Shown: positions 44,526 to 53,628, numbered from the stretch's first letter. The stretch: DNA of 64,000 nt from Rubellimicrobium rubrum (GCF_006152115.1 NZ_VDFU01000009.1:62001-126000), one strand, 5' to 3'. The notes: generated from the letters alone by a model not told the origin. Program-made: numbers and translations.

Positions 44526-45439
44526 TGGCGAACCGCAAGGTCTGCATCGTCGGCGTGGGCAAGATCGCCGTGGACCAGCACGTCCCGGCGATCGACGCCT
44601 CACCCGACTGGGAACTGGCAGCGACCGTCAGCCGGAAGGGAAGCGTGGAGGGCATCCCGACCTTCCGCGACTTCGACGTGCTGCTGTCCGAGCGGCCGGA
44701 CATCGAGGTGATCTCGCTCTGTCTGCCGCCGCAGCCGCGCTTCCAGTATGCGCGCAAGGCGCTCAAGGCCGGGCGGCACGTCATGCTGGAAAAGCCGCCC
44801 GGGCAGACCCTGTCCGAGGTGCACGACCTCCAGCGGCTGGCCGAGGAGGCTGGGGTGACCCTGTTCGCCACCTGGCACAGCCGGATGGGCAAGGGCGTCG
44901 CCGGGGCCAAGGCGTTCCTCGCCGGCAAGGAAGTCACGGGCGGCAAGATCACTTGGAAGGAGGATGTCCGTCATTGGCATCCTGGCCAGGAATGGGTGTT
45001 TGAGCCCGGCGGTCTGGGCGTCTTCGACCCCGGCATCAACGCCCTTTCGATCCTGACCGAGATCCTGCCCAAGCCGGTCCATGTGACCCGGGCCGAGCTT
45101 GATTTCCCGGACGGCCGACAAACCCCCATCGCCGCGCGCGTGGAGTTCTCGCGCGGGGTCACGATGGAACTCGACTGGCTCCAGACCGGGCCGCAGACCT
45201 GGGACATGGAGATCCACACCACCGAGGGCTCGGCCGTGCTGAAGTTCGGCGGCAACGAGCTTTGGATCGACGGGCAGCAACAGCCCGCGGCCGAGATCGA
45301 GGAATATCCGGCGCTCTATGCCCGCATGGCGGACCTGGTCGAAAACGGACGCTCCGACGTGGACCTGTCGCCCCTGACGCATGTCGCCGATGCCATGACG
45401 CTGGGTCGGCGCAACGTGGTGGCGCCTTTCGCCTTCTGA
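44525..45439 (+). CDS. D-galactose/L-arabinose 1-dehydrogenase (Gfo/Idh/MocA family)
   Basis: A 304-residue NAD(P)-dependent oxidoreductase. The N-terminal Rossmann motif is VCIVGVGKIAVDQHVPAI; VMLEKPPGQTLSE carries the catalytic-region EKP; WHSRMGKGVAGAK and HPGQEWVFEPGGLGVFDPGINALS match galactose/arabinose 1-dehydrogenases of Azospirillum and Pseudomonas. It oxidises the sugar to the 1,5- or 1,4-lactone. With the dehydratase and GguC it forms part of a non-phosphorylative pathway. The lactonase is missing nearby. Confidence 0.88.
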   Translation: MANRKVCIVGVGKIAVDQHVPAIDASPDWELAATVSRKGSVEGIPTFRDFDVLLSERPDIEVISLCLPPQPRFQYARKALKAGRHVMLEKPPGQTLSEVHDLQRLAEEAGVTLFATWHSRMGKGVAGAKAFLAGKEVTGGKITWKEDVRHWHPGQEWVFEPGGLGVFDPGINALSILTEILPKPVHVTRAELDFPDGRQTPIAARVEFSRGVTMELDWLQTGPQTWDMEIHTTEGSAVLKFGGNELWIDGQQQPAAEIEEYPALYARMADLVENGRSDVDLSPLTHVADAMTLGRRNVVAPFAF

Positions 45440-45445
45440 GGTGGT

Positions 45446-45473
45446 CGCCGCCGCATCCCCGGACGCGGCGGCG
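45446..45473. terminator. hairpin between convergent genes
   Basis: Arms CGCCGCCGC/GCGGCGGCG (9 bp) with a 10-base loop in the 41-base gap between the sugar dehydrogenase and the carbonic anhydrase genes. It can end transcription from both sides; no T tract. Confidence 0.55.
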
Positions 45474-45480
45474 GGTCGGC

Positions 45481-46233
45481 TCAGTCTTCCATGAAGAAGT
45501 CGACCCGGCCCTCGTCGAGGTCGTAGTAGGCGCCGACCACCATGAGGCGGCCTTCGGCCAGCGGACCAGCGAGGACGGGGCTCGAGGTCCGAAGCTCGGT
45601 CACGACGCGGGCGACGTTCTCGCGGACGGCGGCGTCGAAGACCTGATCCGCTGGGGCGTCCGGACCGGCTTCGGCGCGGGCCTTGATGGCGGCGGGCAGG
45701 ATCGGGTCGACCATGTGGCCAATGCTGCCCGGGAAGGTCGCGTTCTCGCCCACCACCGACAGCGCCGCGCCCACGGCCCCGCAACGTTCGTGCCCCAGCA
45801 CGAGGACGAGCGGCACGCCCAGGTTGCCCACGGCGTATTCGACCGAGCCCGTCGCCGCCGTGTCGAGCACGTTGCCCGCGTTCCTTACGATGAACAGTTC
45901 GCCCAGTCCGCGGCCGAACAGGATCTCGGGCCCGACGCGCGAATCCGAGCAGCCCACCAGCGCGGCAAAGGGCGTCTGGCCGAGGGCGATCTCAAGCCGG
46001 CGGCTGTGGTTCACGGGCACGTCGAAGGGGACGTTGTTCACGAAATCCAGGTTACCCTGCTTCAGAAGGTCGAGCGCCTGCTGTGGCGTGAGATCGGTGG
46101 TGGCGCCGTGCGCCTGCGCCCGCACCGGCGCGGGCATCAGGCCCAGGCCGACCGCGGGGATCGCGAGGCCGGCGCAGCAAGCGCCGCCCAGGATGTGGCG
46201 GCGGTTGACCTTGGTCGGCATCGATTCGTTCAT
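45481..46233 (-). CDS. exported beta-carbonic anhydrase with Tat-type signal
   Basis: A 250-residue beta-class carbonic anhydrase. Zinc ligands and the Asp-Arg dyad are complete: Cys95-Asp97-Arg99 (GCSDSRVG), His148 and Cys151 (GHERCGAV). The N-terminus carries a twin-arginine signal, NRRHILGGACCAGLAIPAVGLGL, ending around VRAQA, so the enzyme is probably folded in the cytoplasm and exported to the periplasm. It interconverts CO2 and bicarbonate. AAAGGAG precedes the ATG. It stands alone between two sugar loci. Confidence 0.88.
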   Translation of the reverse strand: MNESMPTKVNRRHILGGACCAGLAIPAVGLGLMPAPVRAQAHGATTDLTPQQALDLLKQGNLDFVNNVPFDVPVNHSRRLEIALGQTPFAALVGCSDSRVGPEILFGRGLGELFIVRNAGNVLDTAATGSVEYAVGNLGVPLVLVLGHERCGAVGAALSVVGENATFPGSIGHMVDPILPAAIKARAEAGPDAPADQVFDAAVRENVARVVTELRTSSPVLAGPLAEGRLMVVGAYYDLDEGRVDFFMED

Positions 46234-46370
46234 TGGTTCCGTTCTCCTTTGATGGTGCAGCGTTCCTTGGGCGGGCGCCGGATTCTCGCACGATCAGGGG
46301 GATAGCATGGGAAGCGTGACGGTCTGAATGGGGTTTGTGCGATGCTTGCGCCAGCCCGGCGCGGGTCAAT

Positions 46371-47261
46371 TCAGGTGCCGCTTCCGGCGCTCGCGCCCGC
46401 ACGCAGGGCCTGGGGAGTGACGCCATAAGCACGGCCGAAATGGTCGTAGAACTGGCTGAGGGACGGAAATCCCGCCTGCACCGCCACCGAGGCCACGGTC
46501 GCGTTGCTTTCCATCAGCAGCGCGCGGGCGCGCAGCAGGCGCATGCGGATGATGAACCGCCGCATAGGCATCCGCACCACCTGGGTGAACAGCGACAGGG
46601 CATAGGTCTCGTGAAGGCCGGTGACCTTGGCCACGTCGGCATTGGTCATGGGCTGCGCCAAGTTCTCGAGGATGAAGCGGAGCATAGCCACCACATGGGC
46701 TACGCGGCTGCGCTGCGGATGCTCGGCCCCTTCCGGGTCGCCCATGGGCGCGCGCAGGATGTCGAGCGGCTGCAGGAGCGCACGGCGAAGGAGCGCGTTC
46801 AGCTCCATGAGCAGGAGGTCGCGCCGCTCGGCATTGCCGGACCGGTAATCGCGGTACCAAGTCCCTACCTGCGCCTCGGTCAGCAGGGCGGGGTCGAGAG
46901 CGACCATGCCGCCCGACATGAGGGCTACCTGAAGCCGCGCAATATGCGCCATGAACAGGAAGACATCGAGCGGCAGGTAGATGTTGGCGAGCCGAACCGG
47001 GCCGTCGCCCTCGGGCGAGAGACGCACGAGCTGGTGCGGGATGTTGGCCCAGAACAGCACCAGCCGTCCGGGACCGACCTCGATCTCCTGATCCTCGACG
47101 ACATAGGTCATCGATCCGCCGATCAGGAAATTGCCCTCGACATGACCGTGCCAATGCGGGGCAGGCATGAGGCGGGGCTCGAACAGCCGCATACCGAAGC
47201 GGCCGATGGCACGGTCCTCGGCATAGAAGCGCCGTTCGGCCTTGGACGTTGTAGAGCGCAT
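46371..47261 (-). CDS. AraC-family regulator of the alpha-galactoside locus
   Basis: A 296-residue protein with an N-terminal cupin sugar-sensing domain (MPAPHWHGHVEGNFLIGGSMTYVV; LFWANIPHQLV) and a C-terminal pair of AraC helix-turn-helix motifs (QPMTNADVAKVTGLHETYALSLFTQV; ATVASVAVQAGFPSLSQFYDHFGRAYG). It is divergent from the transporter/GH4 operon, as is AgpT, the AraC-like activator of alpha-galactoside genes in Sinorhizobium; a similar role is inferred. ATG 47261 (MRSTTSKAERR) is the chosen start. In-frame upstream starts at 47339 and 47351 would add about 26-30 residues and eat into the control region. Confidence 0.85.
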   Translation of the reverse strand: MRSTTSKAERRFYAEDRAIGRFGMRLFEPRLMPAPHWHGHVEGNFLIGGSMTYVVEDQEIEVGPGRLVLFWANIPHQLVRLSPEGDGPVRLANIYLPLDVFLFMAHIARLQVALMSGGMVALDPALLTEAQVGTWYRDYRSGNAERRDLLLMELNALLRRALLQPLDILRAPMGDPEGAEHPQRSRVAHVVAMLRFILENLAQPMTNADVAKVTGLHETYALSLFTQVVRMPMRRFIIRMRLLRARALLMESNATVASVAVQAGFPSLSQFYDHFGRAYGVTPQALRAGASAGSGT

Positions 47262-47446
47262 GATAGCGGGACGGACCTTGGGATTCCGGAATAAAGAATG
47301 TCCTTTCCGATATTGCTCGAAACCCGGTCCGGGGTCCATCCTTCTGCGCATCGCGGCGCCCCGGGGAGGGGGACGCGGAGAATCGCCCGGAGGCGGAAGG
47401 CGCCACCAAGCGCGCCGGCACCGACCTTTCAGGGGCAGACGACATG

Positions 47447-47465
47447 CGGGTCCGATCCGGACCCG
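47447..47465 (+). promoter_or_regulatory. leader hairpin abutting the ribosome site of the binding-protein gene
   Basis: Perfect arms CGGGTCCG/CGGACCCG (8 bp) with a 3-base loop. The right arm ends where the A/G-rich ribosome site (GAGGGGAGGA) begins, 18 bases before the ATG at 47483. It could regulate translation or mRNA stability, or be an operator palindrome. Confidence 0.45.
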
Positions 47466-47482
47466 AGGGGAGGATACGACCG

Positions 47483-49567
47483 ATGAGAACGCACACGCGA
47501 GCCCTGCTGGCCGCGCTGCTCCTGGGGACCGCGCCGGTGGCTCTCTGGGCGCAGATGGTTGAGCCCACCACGCCGCCGCCCGCGCCCGAGTTCGCGGCTC
47601 AGGGGCAGCCCGTCTTTGTCAACCGCGACGAGATCTACAGCTACCGCGCCCTCCCCGAATATCACGAGCCCGAGTTCGTGACCAAGTTCGTGGAAGCCGG
47701 GCAACTGCCCCCGGTGGCCGAGCGGCTGCCCACGGAGCCACTAGTCTATTCCGCCGCCAACATGCCGGACGGAGTCGGCGCCTACGGCGACGTGATGCGC
47801 CACGTGATCGGCGGCCGGCCCGAGGGCTGGAACTACACGGCCGGCCAAAGCCAGGGCTGGGGCGGCATCGACATCGGCCTCTCGGAGTGCCTGACCCGCA
47901 CCGGTCCGCTGTTCCAGGTCAACCCCGAGGACCTGCAGCCCCTGCCGAACCTTGCAAAGTCCTGGGAATGGTCCGAGGATGGCATGAGCCTGACCGTTAA
48001 CCTGATCGAAGGGGCCAAATGGTCGGACGGCGACCCGTTCGATACCAAGGACATCGCGTTCTATTGGAACGACGTGGTGCTCGACCCCGAGGTGACGCCG
48101 CTCAACCCGGCCTCGCAGGAAACCTTCGGCCAGGGCACGACGCTTGAGGTCATCGACGACCATTCCTTCCGCTTCGTCTTCACGACGCCCTTTCCGGAGC
48201 AGGTGCTTTATTCGCTGGCCTACGGGACCTTCTGCCCCGGCCCGTCGCATGTCCTCGAGCCGCTGCACCCGGCCCATGGCGGCGAGTCCTACGACGCCTT
48301 CAAGAACGCATTCCCGCCGGACTACTTGAACTTCCCAGTGATGGGCGCCTGGGTGCCGGTCGAGTACCGAGCCGACGACATCGTCGTGATGCGCCGCAAC
48401 CCCTATTACTGGAAGGTGGACGAGGAAGGAAACCAGCTCCCCTATCTCGACGAGATGCACTACCGGCTGTCCACCTGGGCCGACCGCGACGTGCAGGCCG
48501 TGGCCGGCACGGGCGACTTCTCGAACCTCGAGCAGGCCGAGAACTTTGTCGAAAGCCTTCGCCGAGCCGCCGATGAGAATGCCCCCGCGCGGTTGCAGTT
48601 CGGGCCGAGGATCATCGGCTACTCGCTGTATCCGAACCTGTCGGGCAACGGTTGGGGCGAGCCCGACGAGCGGGCGCAGGCCGTGCGCGAGCTGAACCGC
48701 AACGAGCATTTCCGCATGGGCATCAGCCAGGCTATCGACCGGCAGCGCCTGGGCGAGAGCCTCGTCAAGGGGCCCTTCATCGCCCAGTATGCGGGTGGCC
48801 TTTATCCCGGGACGGCCTACTACGACGAGGCCTCGACGGTCTTCTATCCCTACAGCCTCGACAGCGCGAAAGCGCATTTCGCCGAGGCAGGGTTGGAGGA
48901 CACCGACGGCAACGGCTTTCTGAACTTCCCTGAGGGGACGCTGGGCGGCCAGGACGTGCAGATCACGCTGCTCGTCAATGGCGACTACCAGACGGACCGG
49001 AACCTGGGCGAGGGCGTGGTCGCCATGCTGGAGGAGGCCGGGATCCAGGTCGCGCTCAACACGCTCGCGGGCAATGACCGTGACGCGGCGCGGGACGCCG
49101 GGCAGTACGACTGGATGGTCTACCGCAACGGGCCCGAGCTGATCACCGTGGTGCAGGGCACGACGCAACTCGCGCCGACCGGCCCCGCGACGTCGTGGAA
49201 CCACCATGCCAACGAGGCCGGAGAGCTCGACCTGCTGCCCTGGGAGCAGGAGATGGTGGACACGGTCAACGCCTTCATCGCCAGCCGCGACCCGACCGAA
49301 CGGACCGAGTTGATGAAGCAGTATCAGCGCGTGTTCACCGAGAACCTCTATCATGTCGGCCTCGTGGCCTATCCGGGTGCGCTGGTGATCAACAAGCGCT
49401 TCGCCAACATCCCGGAAGGCGCGCCGATCTTCCAGTTCAACTGGGCCGAGGACAGCATCATGCGCGAGCGGGTGTTCGTGCCTGCGGACCAGCAGCAGGA
49501 CTACGAACTGCATCCCGACACGTTGCCCGGCGCACCCGGCGGCGACGGACCCGTCACGGCGGGCTGA
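47483..49567 (+). CDS. ABC transporter substrate-binding protein, family 5 (probable alpha-galactoside)
   Basis: A 694-residue periplasmic binding protein of the SBP_bac_5 (oligopeptide/nickel class) family, longer than usual peptide-binding proteins. A signal peptide spans about 1-24 (ends LWA-Q). Core family segments are LAKSWEWSEDGMSLTVNLIEGAKWSDGDPFDTKDIAFYWNDVV and MRRNPYYWKVDEEGNQLPYLDEMHYRL. Rhizobial AgpA, an alpha-galactoside-binding protein, is of this class, and the neighbouring MelA-type enzyme supports the same ligand. The ribosome site GAGGGGAGGA is strong. A GC hairpin follows the stop. Confidence 0.85.
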   Translation: MRTHTRALLAALLLGTAPVALWAQMVEPTTPPPAPEFAAQGQPVFVNRDEIYSYRALPEYHEPEFVTKFVEAGQLPPVAERLPTEPLVYSAANMPDGVGAYGDVMRHVIGGRPEGWNYTAGQSQGWGGIDIGLSECLTRTGPLFQVNPEDLQPLPNLAKSWEWSEDGMSLTVNLIEGAKWSDGDPFDTKDIAFYWNDVVLDPEVTPLNPASQETFGQGTTLEVIDDHSFRFVFTTPFPEQVLYSLAYGTFCPGPSHVLEPLHPAHGGESYDAFKNAFPPDYLNFPVMGAWVPVEYRADDIVVMRRNPYYWKVDEEGNQLPYLDEMHYRLSTWADRDVQAVAGTGDFSNLEQAENFVESLRRAADENAPARLQFGPRIIGYSLYPNLSGNGWGEPDERAQAVRELNRNEHFRMGISQAIDRQRLGESLVKGPFIAQYAGGLYPGTAYYDEASTVFYPYSLDSAKAHFAEAGLEDTDGNGFLNFPEGTLGGQDVQITLLVNGDYQTDRNLGEGVVAMLEEAGIQVALNTLAGNDRDAARDAGQYDWMVYRNGPELITVVQGTTQLAPTGPATSWNHHANEAGELDLLPWEQEMVDTVNAFIASRDPTERTELMKQYQRVFTENLYHVGLVAYPGALVINKRFANIPEGAPIFQFNWAEDSIMRERVFVPADQQQDYELHPDTLPGAPGGDGPVTAG

Positions 49568-49578
49568 CCCTGACCGAT

Positions 49579-49602
49579 CCCGGGCGGCATGGTCTGCCCG
49601 GG
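49579..49602 (+). terminator. hairpin between binding-protein and permease genes
   Basis: Arms CCCGGGC/GCCCGGG (7 bp) with a 10-base loop, 11 bases after the binding-protein stop. No T tract. It resembles in place the chvE-gguA hairpin and may set the ratio of binding protein to permease. Confidence 0.5.
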
Positions 49603-49673
49603 CTCCTCTCGACACGGCGGAGCCCTGCTTCGCCGCCGGGCAAAGGGCCGTGCCGGCCCAAGGCGAGGTGCCC

Positions 49674-50702
49674 ATGATCCGTTTCCTTTTGTCCCGCATC
49701 CTGCAGGCGATCCCGGTTCTCTTCGTGATGAGCCTGATCACCTTCATGATCATCCAGGCGCCCCCCGGCGACTATGCGGACATGATCAAGAACAACATGA
49801 TCACGCAGGGCGGCTCCTCGATCGCCGCCGCCGAGACCGCCGCCCAGGAGTTCCGGGAACGGAACGGCCTCAACGACCCCCTGACCGTGCAGTACATGCG
49901 TTGGATCACCGGGATCGTGACCCGAGGCGACTTCGGCTTCTCGTTCTTCTACAACAAGCCCGTGGCCGATGTGGTCGCCGAGCGGCTGCCGCGCACGATC
50001 ATGCTGGCTCTGGTCTGCCACCTCCTCGCGTCGGTTCTGGGCATCGGCTTCGGCATCCTAGCGGCCACGCGGCAGTATTCCTGGGTGGATACGGTGCTGA
50101 GCTTCGTGGCCTTCCTGGGCATGACGATCCCGCGCTTCCTCCTCGCGCTCATCATCCTGTATGTCCTGGCCTTCAAGCTGAACGTCCAGGAACTGGGGAG
50201 CTTCTATTCCAGCCGATATGGGGGGCAGCCCTACTGGCAGGGGTGGTTTGACTTCAACTGGGGCAAGCTCTGGAACCTGATCCAGCATGTTTGGCCAGTG
50301 GTCGCCATCGCGACGCTGGGTGGGTTGGCCTACAACATGCGGGTGATGCGGGCGAACCTGCTCGACACACTGAACGCGCAATACGTGGAGACGGCCCGCG
50401 CCAAGGGCTTGCCAGAGCACCGGGTGATCATGCGCCATGCGGTGCCCAACGCGCTCCATCCCTTGCTGGCCTACCAGGGAGTCGTGCTGCCCTACATGCT
50501 GACCGGCGAGATCGAGGTCGCAATCGTCTTCTCGCTCGCCACAGTGGGACCGGCCATCGTGGGCTCCATGGGGATCGGGGATGTTTATGTCACCGCGACC
50601 CTGCTCCTCGTGCTGGGGGCCACGCTCATCATCGGCAACATCCTGGCTGATCTGGCGCTCGCGCTGCTGGATCCGCGCATTCGGGTGGGAAGCCAGGCAT
50701 GA
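49674..50702 (+). CDS. ABC transporter permease (DppB-type)
   Basis: A 342-residue inner-membrane permease with six helices. The DppB/OppB start IRFLLSRILQAIPVLFVMSLITFMI and the periplasmic domain leading to GDFGFSFFYNKPV are typical; the cytoplasmic EAA loop is VETARAKGLPEHRVIMRHAVPNALHPLL. AGGCGAGG precedes the ATG at 49674. It pairs with the next permease, overlapping it by 4 bases. Confidence 0.92.
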   Translation: MIRFLLSRILQAIPVLFVMSLITFMIIQAPPGDYADMIKNNMITQGGSSIAAAETAAQEFRERNGLNDPLTVQYMRWITGIVTRGDFGFSFFYNKPVADVVAERLPRTIMLALVCHLLASVLGIGFGILAATRQYSWVDTVLSFVAFLGMTIPRFLLALIILYVLAFKLNVQELGSFYSSRYGGQPYWQGWFDFNWGKLWNLIQHVWPVVAIATLGGLAYNMRVMRANLLDTLNAQYVETARAKGLPEHRVIMRHAVPNALHPLLAYQGVVLPYMLTGEIEVAIVFSLATVGPAIVGSMGIGDVYVTATLLLVLGATLIIGNILADLALALLDPRIRVGSQA

Positions 50703-51967
50703 CCGACGCCACAGACTCCCGGCTGCCGCCCCGCCGGGCCGGGGGGGACGACCCCGCCGCCCCGCGCGACCCCCGCACGACCCTTCTGCCCGCCACTGGC
50801 CCGGGGACGGCCGCCGTGGAAGCTCCGGCCCTTTCCGGCGCCCTGGCCGAAGAGGGCCTGGATACCCGGACCTCCACCGTTTCGACACGCAGCCAGAGCT
50901 ATGGCTCGCTGGTCTGGCGCCGGCTGCGGCGGTCGATTCCGGGGATGCTGGGACTCGTCCTTGTGGCGCTTCTCATCCTTATGGCGATCTTCGCCGACTT
51001 CGTGAGCCCGGTGGACCCCAAGGCGCGCAACGTGTCCTTTGCGCCACCGGACAAGATCTCGTGGCACGTGCCCGGCGACGGCCCTGAGGCGGGTTGGCGG
51101 CTCCTGCCCGTGGTCTTTCCCATCGTGGAGGGGGAAGAGTTCGATCCCGTCACCTTCCAGCCCATCACCGGCCCGGACTACGACAACCCGCGCCCGATCG
51201 TGCTGTTCGCCCCGGGCTGGGAGTACAGCTTCTTGGGCATCCGCATGAACCGGCACCTGTTCGGGACAGCGGACGGCTCGCCCTTCCACCTCTTGGGTAC
51301 CGATACGCTGGGGCGGGACATCTTCTCGCGCGGGGTGGTGGGAAGCCGGATCAGCCTCGCGCTCGCGCTGTCGTCCATCGCGCTCATCACCGTCATCGGC
51401 ACGCTGGCGGGCATCACCTCGGGCTACATCGGCGGTCGGTTCGACGCTTGGTTCCAGCGCTTCGTGGAGATCATCCTCGCCTTCCCGCAACTGCCTCTTT
51501 ACCTCACGCTGGCCACCCTGATCCCCGTGACCGCGCCGTCGGGGCTGTTCCTGACCTTTGTGGTCGTGGTCATCGTCGCGCTGGGCTGGGCGCAACTGTC
51601 GCGCGAGGTCCGGTCCAAGACCATGGCGCTCCGGCAGGTGGATTATGTCCGCGCCGCGCTGGCCGTCGGCGCGTCGGACGGTCGGATCATCACGCGGCAC
51701 ATCCTGCCCAACGTGATGAGCCACATCATCGTGTCGATCACGCTCGGCATCCCGAGCATCGTGCTGCTGGAGTCGTTCCTGGGCTTCCTGGGTTTTGCCG
51801 TGAAGCCGCCGCTGATCTCCTGGGGGTTGATGCTCCAGGACGCCGGGACCTTCTCCGTGATCGGCTCCTACCCCTGGATCCTGAGCCCCGTAGGCTTCGT
51901 CCTGATCACCGTCTTTGCGTTCAATGCCCTGGGCGACGGGCTGCGCGACGCCATCGACCCGTATTGA
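50699..51967 (+). CDS. ABC transporter permease (DppC-type)
   Basis: A 422-residue DppC/OppC-type permease. An N-terminal cytoplasmic extension of about 75 residues, rich in Pro, Ala and Arg, precedes the first helix (GMLGLVLVALLILMAIFADFVSPVDP). A periplasmic stretch of about 90 residues follows, then HLLGTDTLGRDIFSRGVVGSRISL, a strong family marker, and the EAA loop ALAVGASDGRIITRHILPNVMSHIIV. Together with the DppB-type subunit it forms the import channel. Confidence 0.92.
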   Translation: MTDATDSRLPPRRAGGDDPAAPRDPRTTLLPATGPGTAAVEAPALSGALAEEGLDTRTSTVSTRSQSYGSLVWRRLRRSIPGMLGLVLVALLILMAIFADFVSPVDPKARNVSFAPPDKISWHVPGDGPEAGWRLLPVVFPIVEGEEFDPVTFQPITGPDYDNPRPIVLFAPGWEYSFLGIRMNRHLFGTADGSPFHLLGTDTLGRDIFSRGVVGSRISLALALSSIALITVIGTLAGITSGYIGGRFDAWFQRFVEIILAFPQLPLYLTLATLIPVTAPSGLFLTFVVVVIVALGWAQLSREVRSKTMALRQVDYVRAALAVGASDGRIITRHILPNVMSHIIVSITLGIPSIVLLESFLGFLGFAVKPPLISWGLMLQDAGTFSVIGSYPWILSPVGFVLITVFAFNALGDGLRDAIDPY

Positions 51968-51976
51968 GACCGGACC

Positions 51977-53605
51977 ATGACCGAGCTGACCCCTCCCAAG
52001 GCCCCGCTGATCGACGCCCGCAACGTCGCCGTCACCTTCAAGGTCGAAGGCGGCACCGTGGAGGCCGTGCGCGACGTGTCCTTCTCCGTCTGGCCCGGCA
52101 AGACCACCGCTCTGGTGGGCGAGAGCGGGAGCGGCAAGTCGGTGACGGCCCGCGCCGTGATGCGGCTCCTGAGCAAGCGGGCCAGCGTGTCGGACCGCAC
52201 CCGCATCCTGTACGCCGGAAAGGACATGGCGCATCTGTCGCCCAAGGAGATACGACAGCTCCGCGGAAACCGGATCTCCATGATCTTCCAGGAGCCGATG
52301 TCCTCGCTGAACCCGGTCTACACGATTGGCGCGCAGATCAGCGAAGGGCTTATGCTGCACCAGAAGATGTCGCGCCGGGCCGCCTGGGCCCGCGCGGTCG
52401 AGCTTCTGGAAGAGGTGCAGATCCCCGACCCGACCGCACGGATCAACCAGTACCCGCACCAACTGTCGGGCGGGCAGCGGCAGCGGGTGATGATCGCCAT
52501 GGCGCTCGCGAACCGGCCGGACGTGCTGATCGCCGACGAACCCACGACGGCGCTGGACGTCACGGTGCAGGCCCAGATCCTGCACTTGATCGACGATCTG
52601 AAGACGAAATACGGGATGGGGGTGATCCTCATCACGCACGACCTGACCGTGGTGCGGCAGTTCGCGGATCATGTGCATGTCATGCAGCATGGCGAAGTGC
52701 GCGAATCCGGGCCGACCGAGACGATCTTCAGCAATCCCCAGCATCCCTACACCAAGCGGCTGCTCGCCTCCGAACCCAAAGGGCAGGCGGACCCGGCGCA
52801 GGTGCAGCCGGAGACGGTCCTGAAGGGCGAGGACGTGCGGGTGCAGTTCACCCTGCGGCGCGGCGGCTTCTTCAAGGGGACGTACCACCCGCTGATCGCG
52901 GTGGACGGCCTGAGCCTCGATCTCAAGCGCGGCGAGACGCTGGGGCTGGTGGGCGAATCCGGGTCGGGCAAGACCACCTTCGGGCAGGCGCTGATCCGGC
53001 TGATCCGGAACGACGGCGGGCGCATCACCTTTGCGGGCGACCGGATCGAGGCAAAGGACCGCCAGGGAATGCGGCCCTATCGGTCCCGCATGCAGATCGT
53101 GTTCCAGGATCCGTTCTCCTCCATGAACCCCCGACTGTCCGTGCGGCAGATCATCGAGGAAGGGCTGATCGTGAACGGCATCGGGCGCACCTCGCGCGAG
53201 AGGTTCGGGCGCGTGCAGCAGGCGTTGCGGGACGCGGGCCTCCCCGACACCATCGCGCACCGCTTCCCGCATGAATTCTCGGGCGGGCAGAGGCAGCGGA
53301 TTGCCATCGCGCGGGCCATCGCGCTCGAGCCCGAGTTCATCCTTCTGGATGAGCCTACCTCGGCGCTGGACCTGTCGGTGCAGGCTCAGATCATCGAGCT
53401 CCTGCGCAAGCTCCAGCGCGAGAAGGGGCTGAGCTACTTGTTCATTTCCCACGACCTCAAGGTCGTCCGTGCCCTGTGCCACCGCGTTATGGTGATGCAG
53501 CACGGCAAGATCGTCGAGGAGGGCCCCGTGGACGAGGTTCTCGTCAGTCCCAAGTCCGACTACACCAAACGGCTCGTGCGCGCGGCGTTCGAGATCGCGG
53601 CCTAA
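51977..53605 (+). CDS. ABC transporter ATPase with two fused nucleotide-binding domains (DppD-DppF type)
   Basis: A 542-residue fused ATPase. Domain 1 (about 10-275) has Walker A GESGSGKSVTARAVM, signature LSGGQRQRVMIAMALA and Walker B VLIADEPTTALD. Domain 2 (about 285-540) has GESGSGKTTFGQAL, FSGGQRQRIAIARAIA and FILLDEPTSALD. Each is followed by the substrate-class C-terminal piece seen in DppD/DppF. It energises the two-permease importer. It begins 9 bases after the DppC-type gene and ends 23 bases before melA. Confidence 0.93.
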   Translation: MTELTPPKAPLIDARNVAVTFKVEGGTVEAVRDVSFSVWPGKTTALVGESGSGKSVTARAVMRLLSKRASVSDRTRILYAGKDMAHLSPKEIRQLRGNRISMIFQEPMSSLNPVYTIGAQISEGLMLHQKMSRRAAWARAVELLEEVQIPDPTARINQYPHQLSGGQRQRVMIAMALANRPDVLIADEPTTALDVTVQAQILHLIDDLKTKYGMGVILITHDLTVVRQFADHVHVMQHGEVRESGPTETIFSNPQHPYTKRLLASEPKGQADPAQVQPETVLKGEDVRVQFTLRRGGFFKGTYHPLIAVDGLSLDLKRGETLGLVGESGSGKTTFGQALIRLIRNDGGRITFAGDRIEAKDRQGMRPYRSRMQIVFQDPFSSMNPRLSVRQIIEEGLIVNGIGRTSRERFGRVQQALRDAGLPDTIAHRFPHEFSGGQRQRIAIARAIALEPEFILLDEPTSALDLSVQAQIIELLRKLQREKGLSYLFISHDLKVVRALCHRVMVMQHGKIVEEGPVDEVLVSPKSDYTKRLVRAAFEIAA

Positions 53606-53628
53606 AGTTTCACGTCAAAGGCATCCCC

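Noticed and set aside
47262-47351. A 30-residue longer AraC-type regulator starting at 47351 or 47339
   Set aside because: The ribosome-site-like AGAAGG directly abuts the ATG at 47339, and the added residues look unlike AraC-family N-termini. The ATG at 47261 is preferred, though it also lacks a strong ribosome site.
50585-53503. A 972-codon open frame on the minus strand
   Set aside because: It is antisense to two permease genes and the fused ATPase, all with clear motifs, and its translation is low-complexity and rich in Arg, His and Gly. High GC leaves such frames open by chance.
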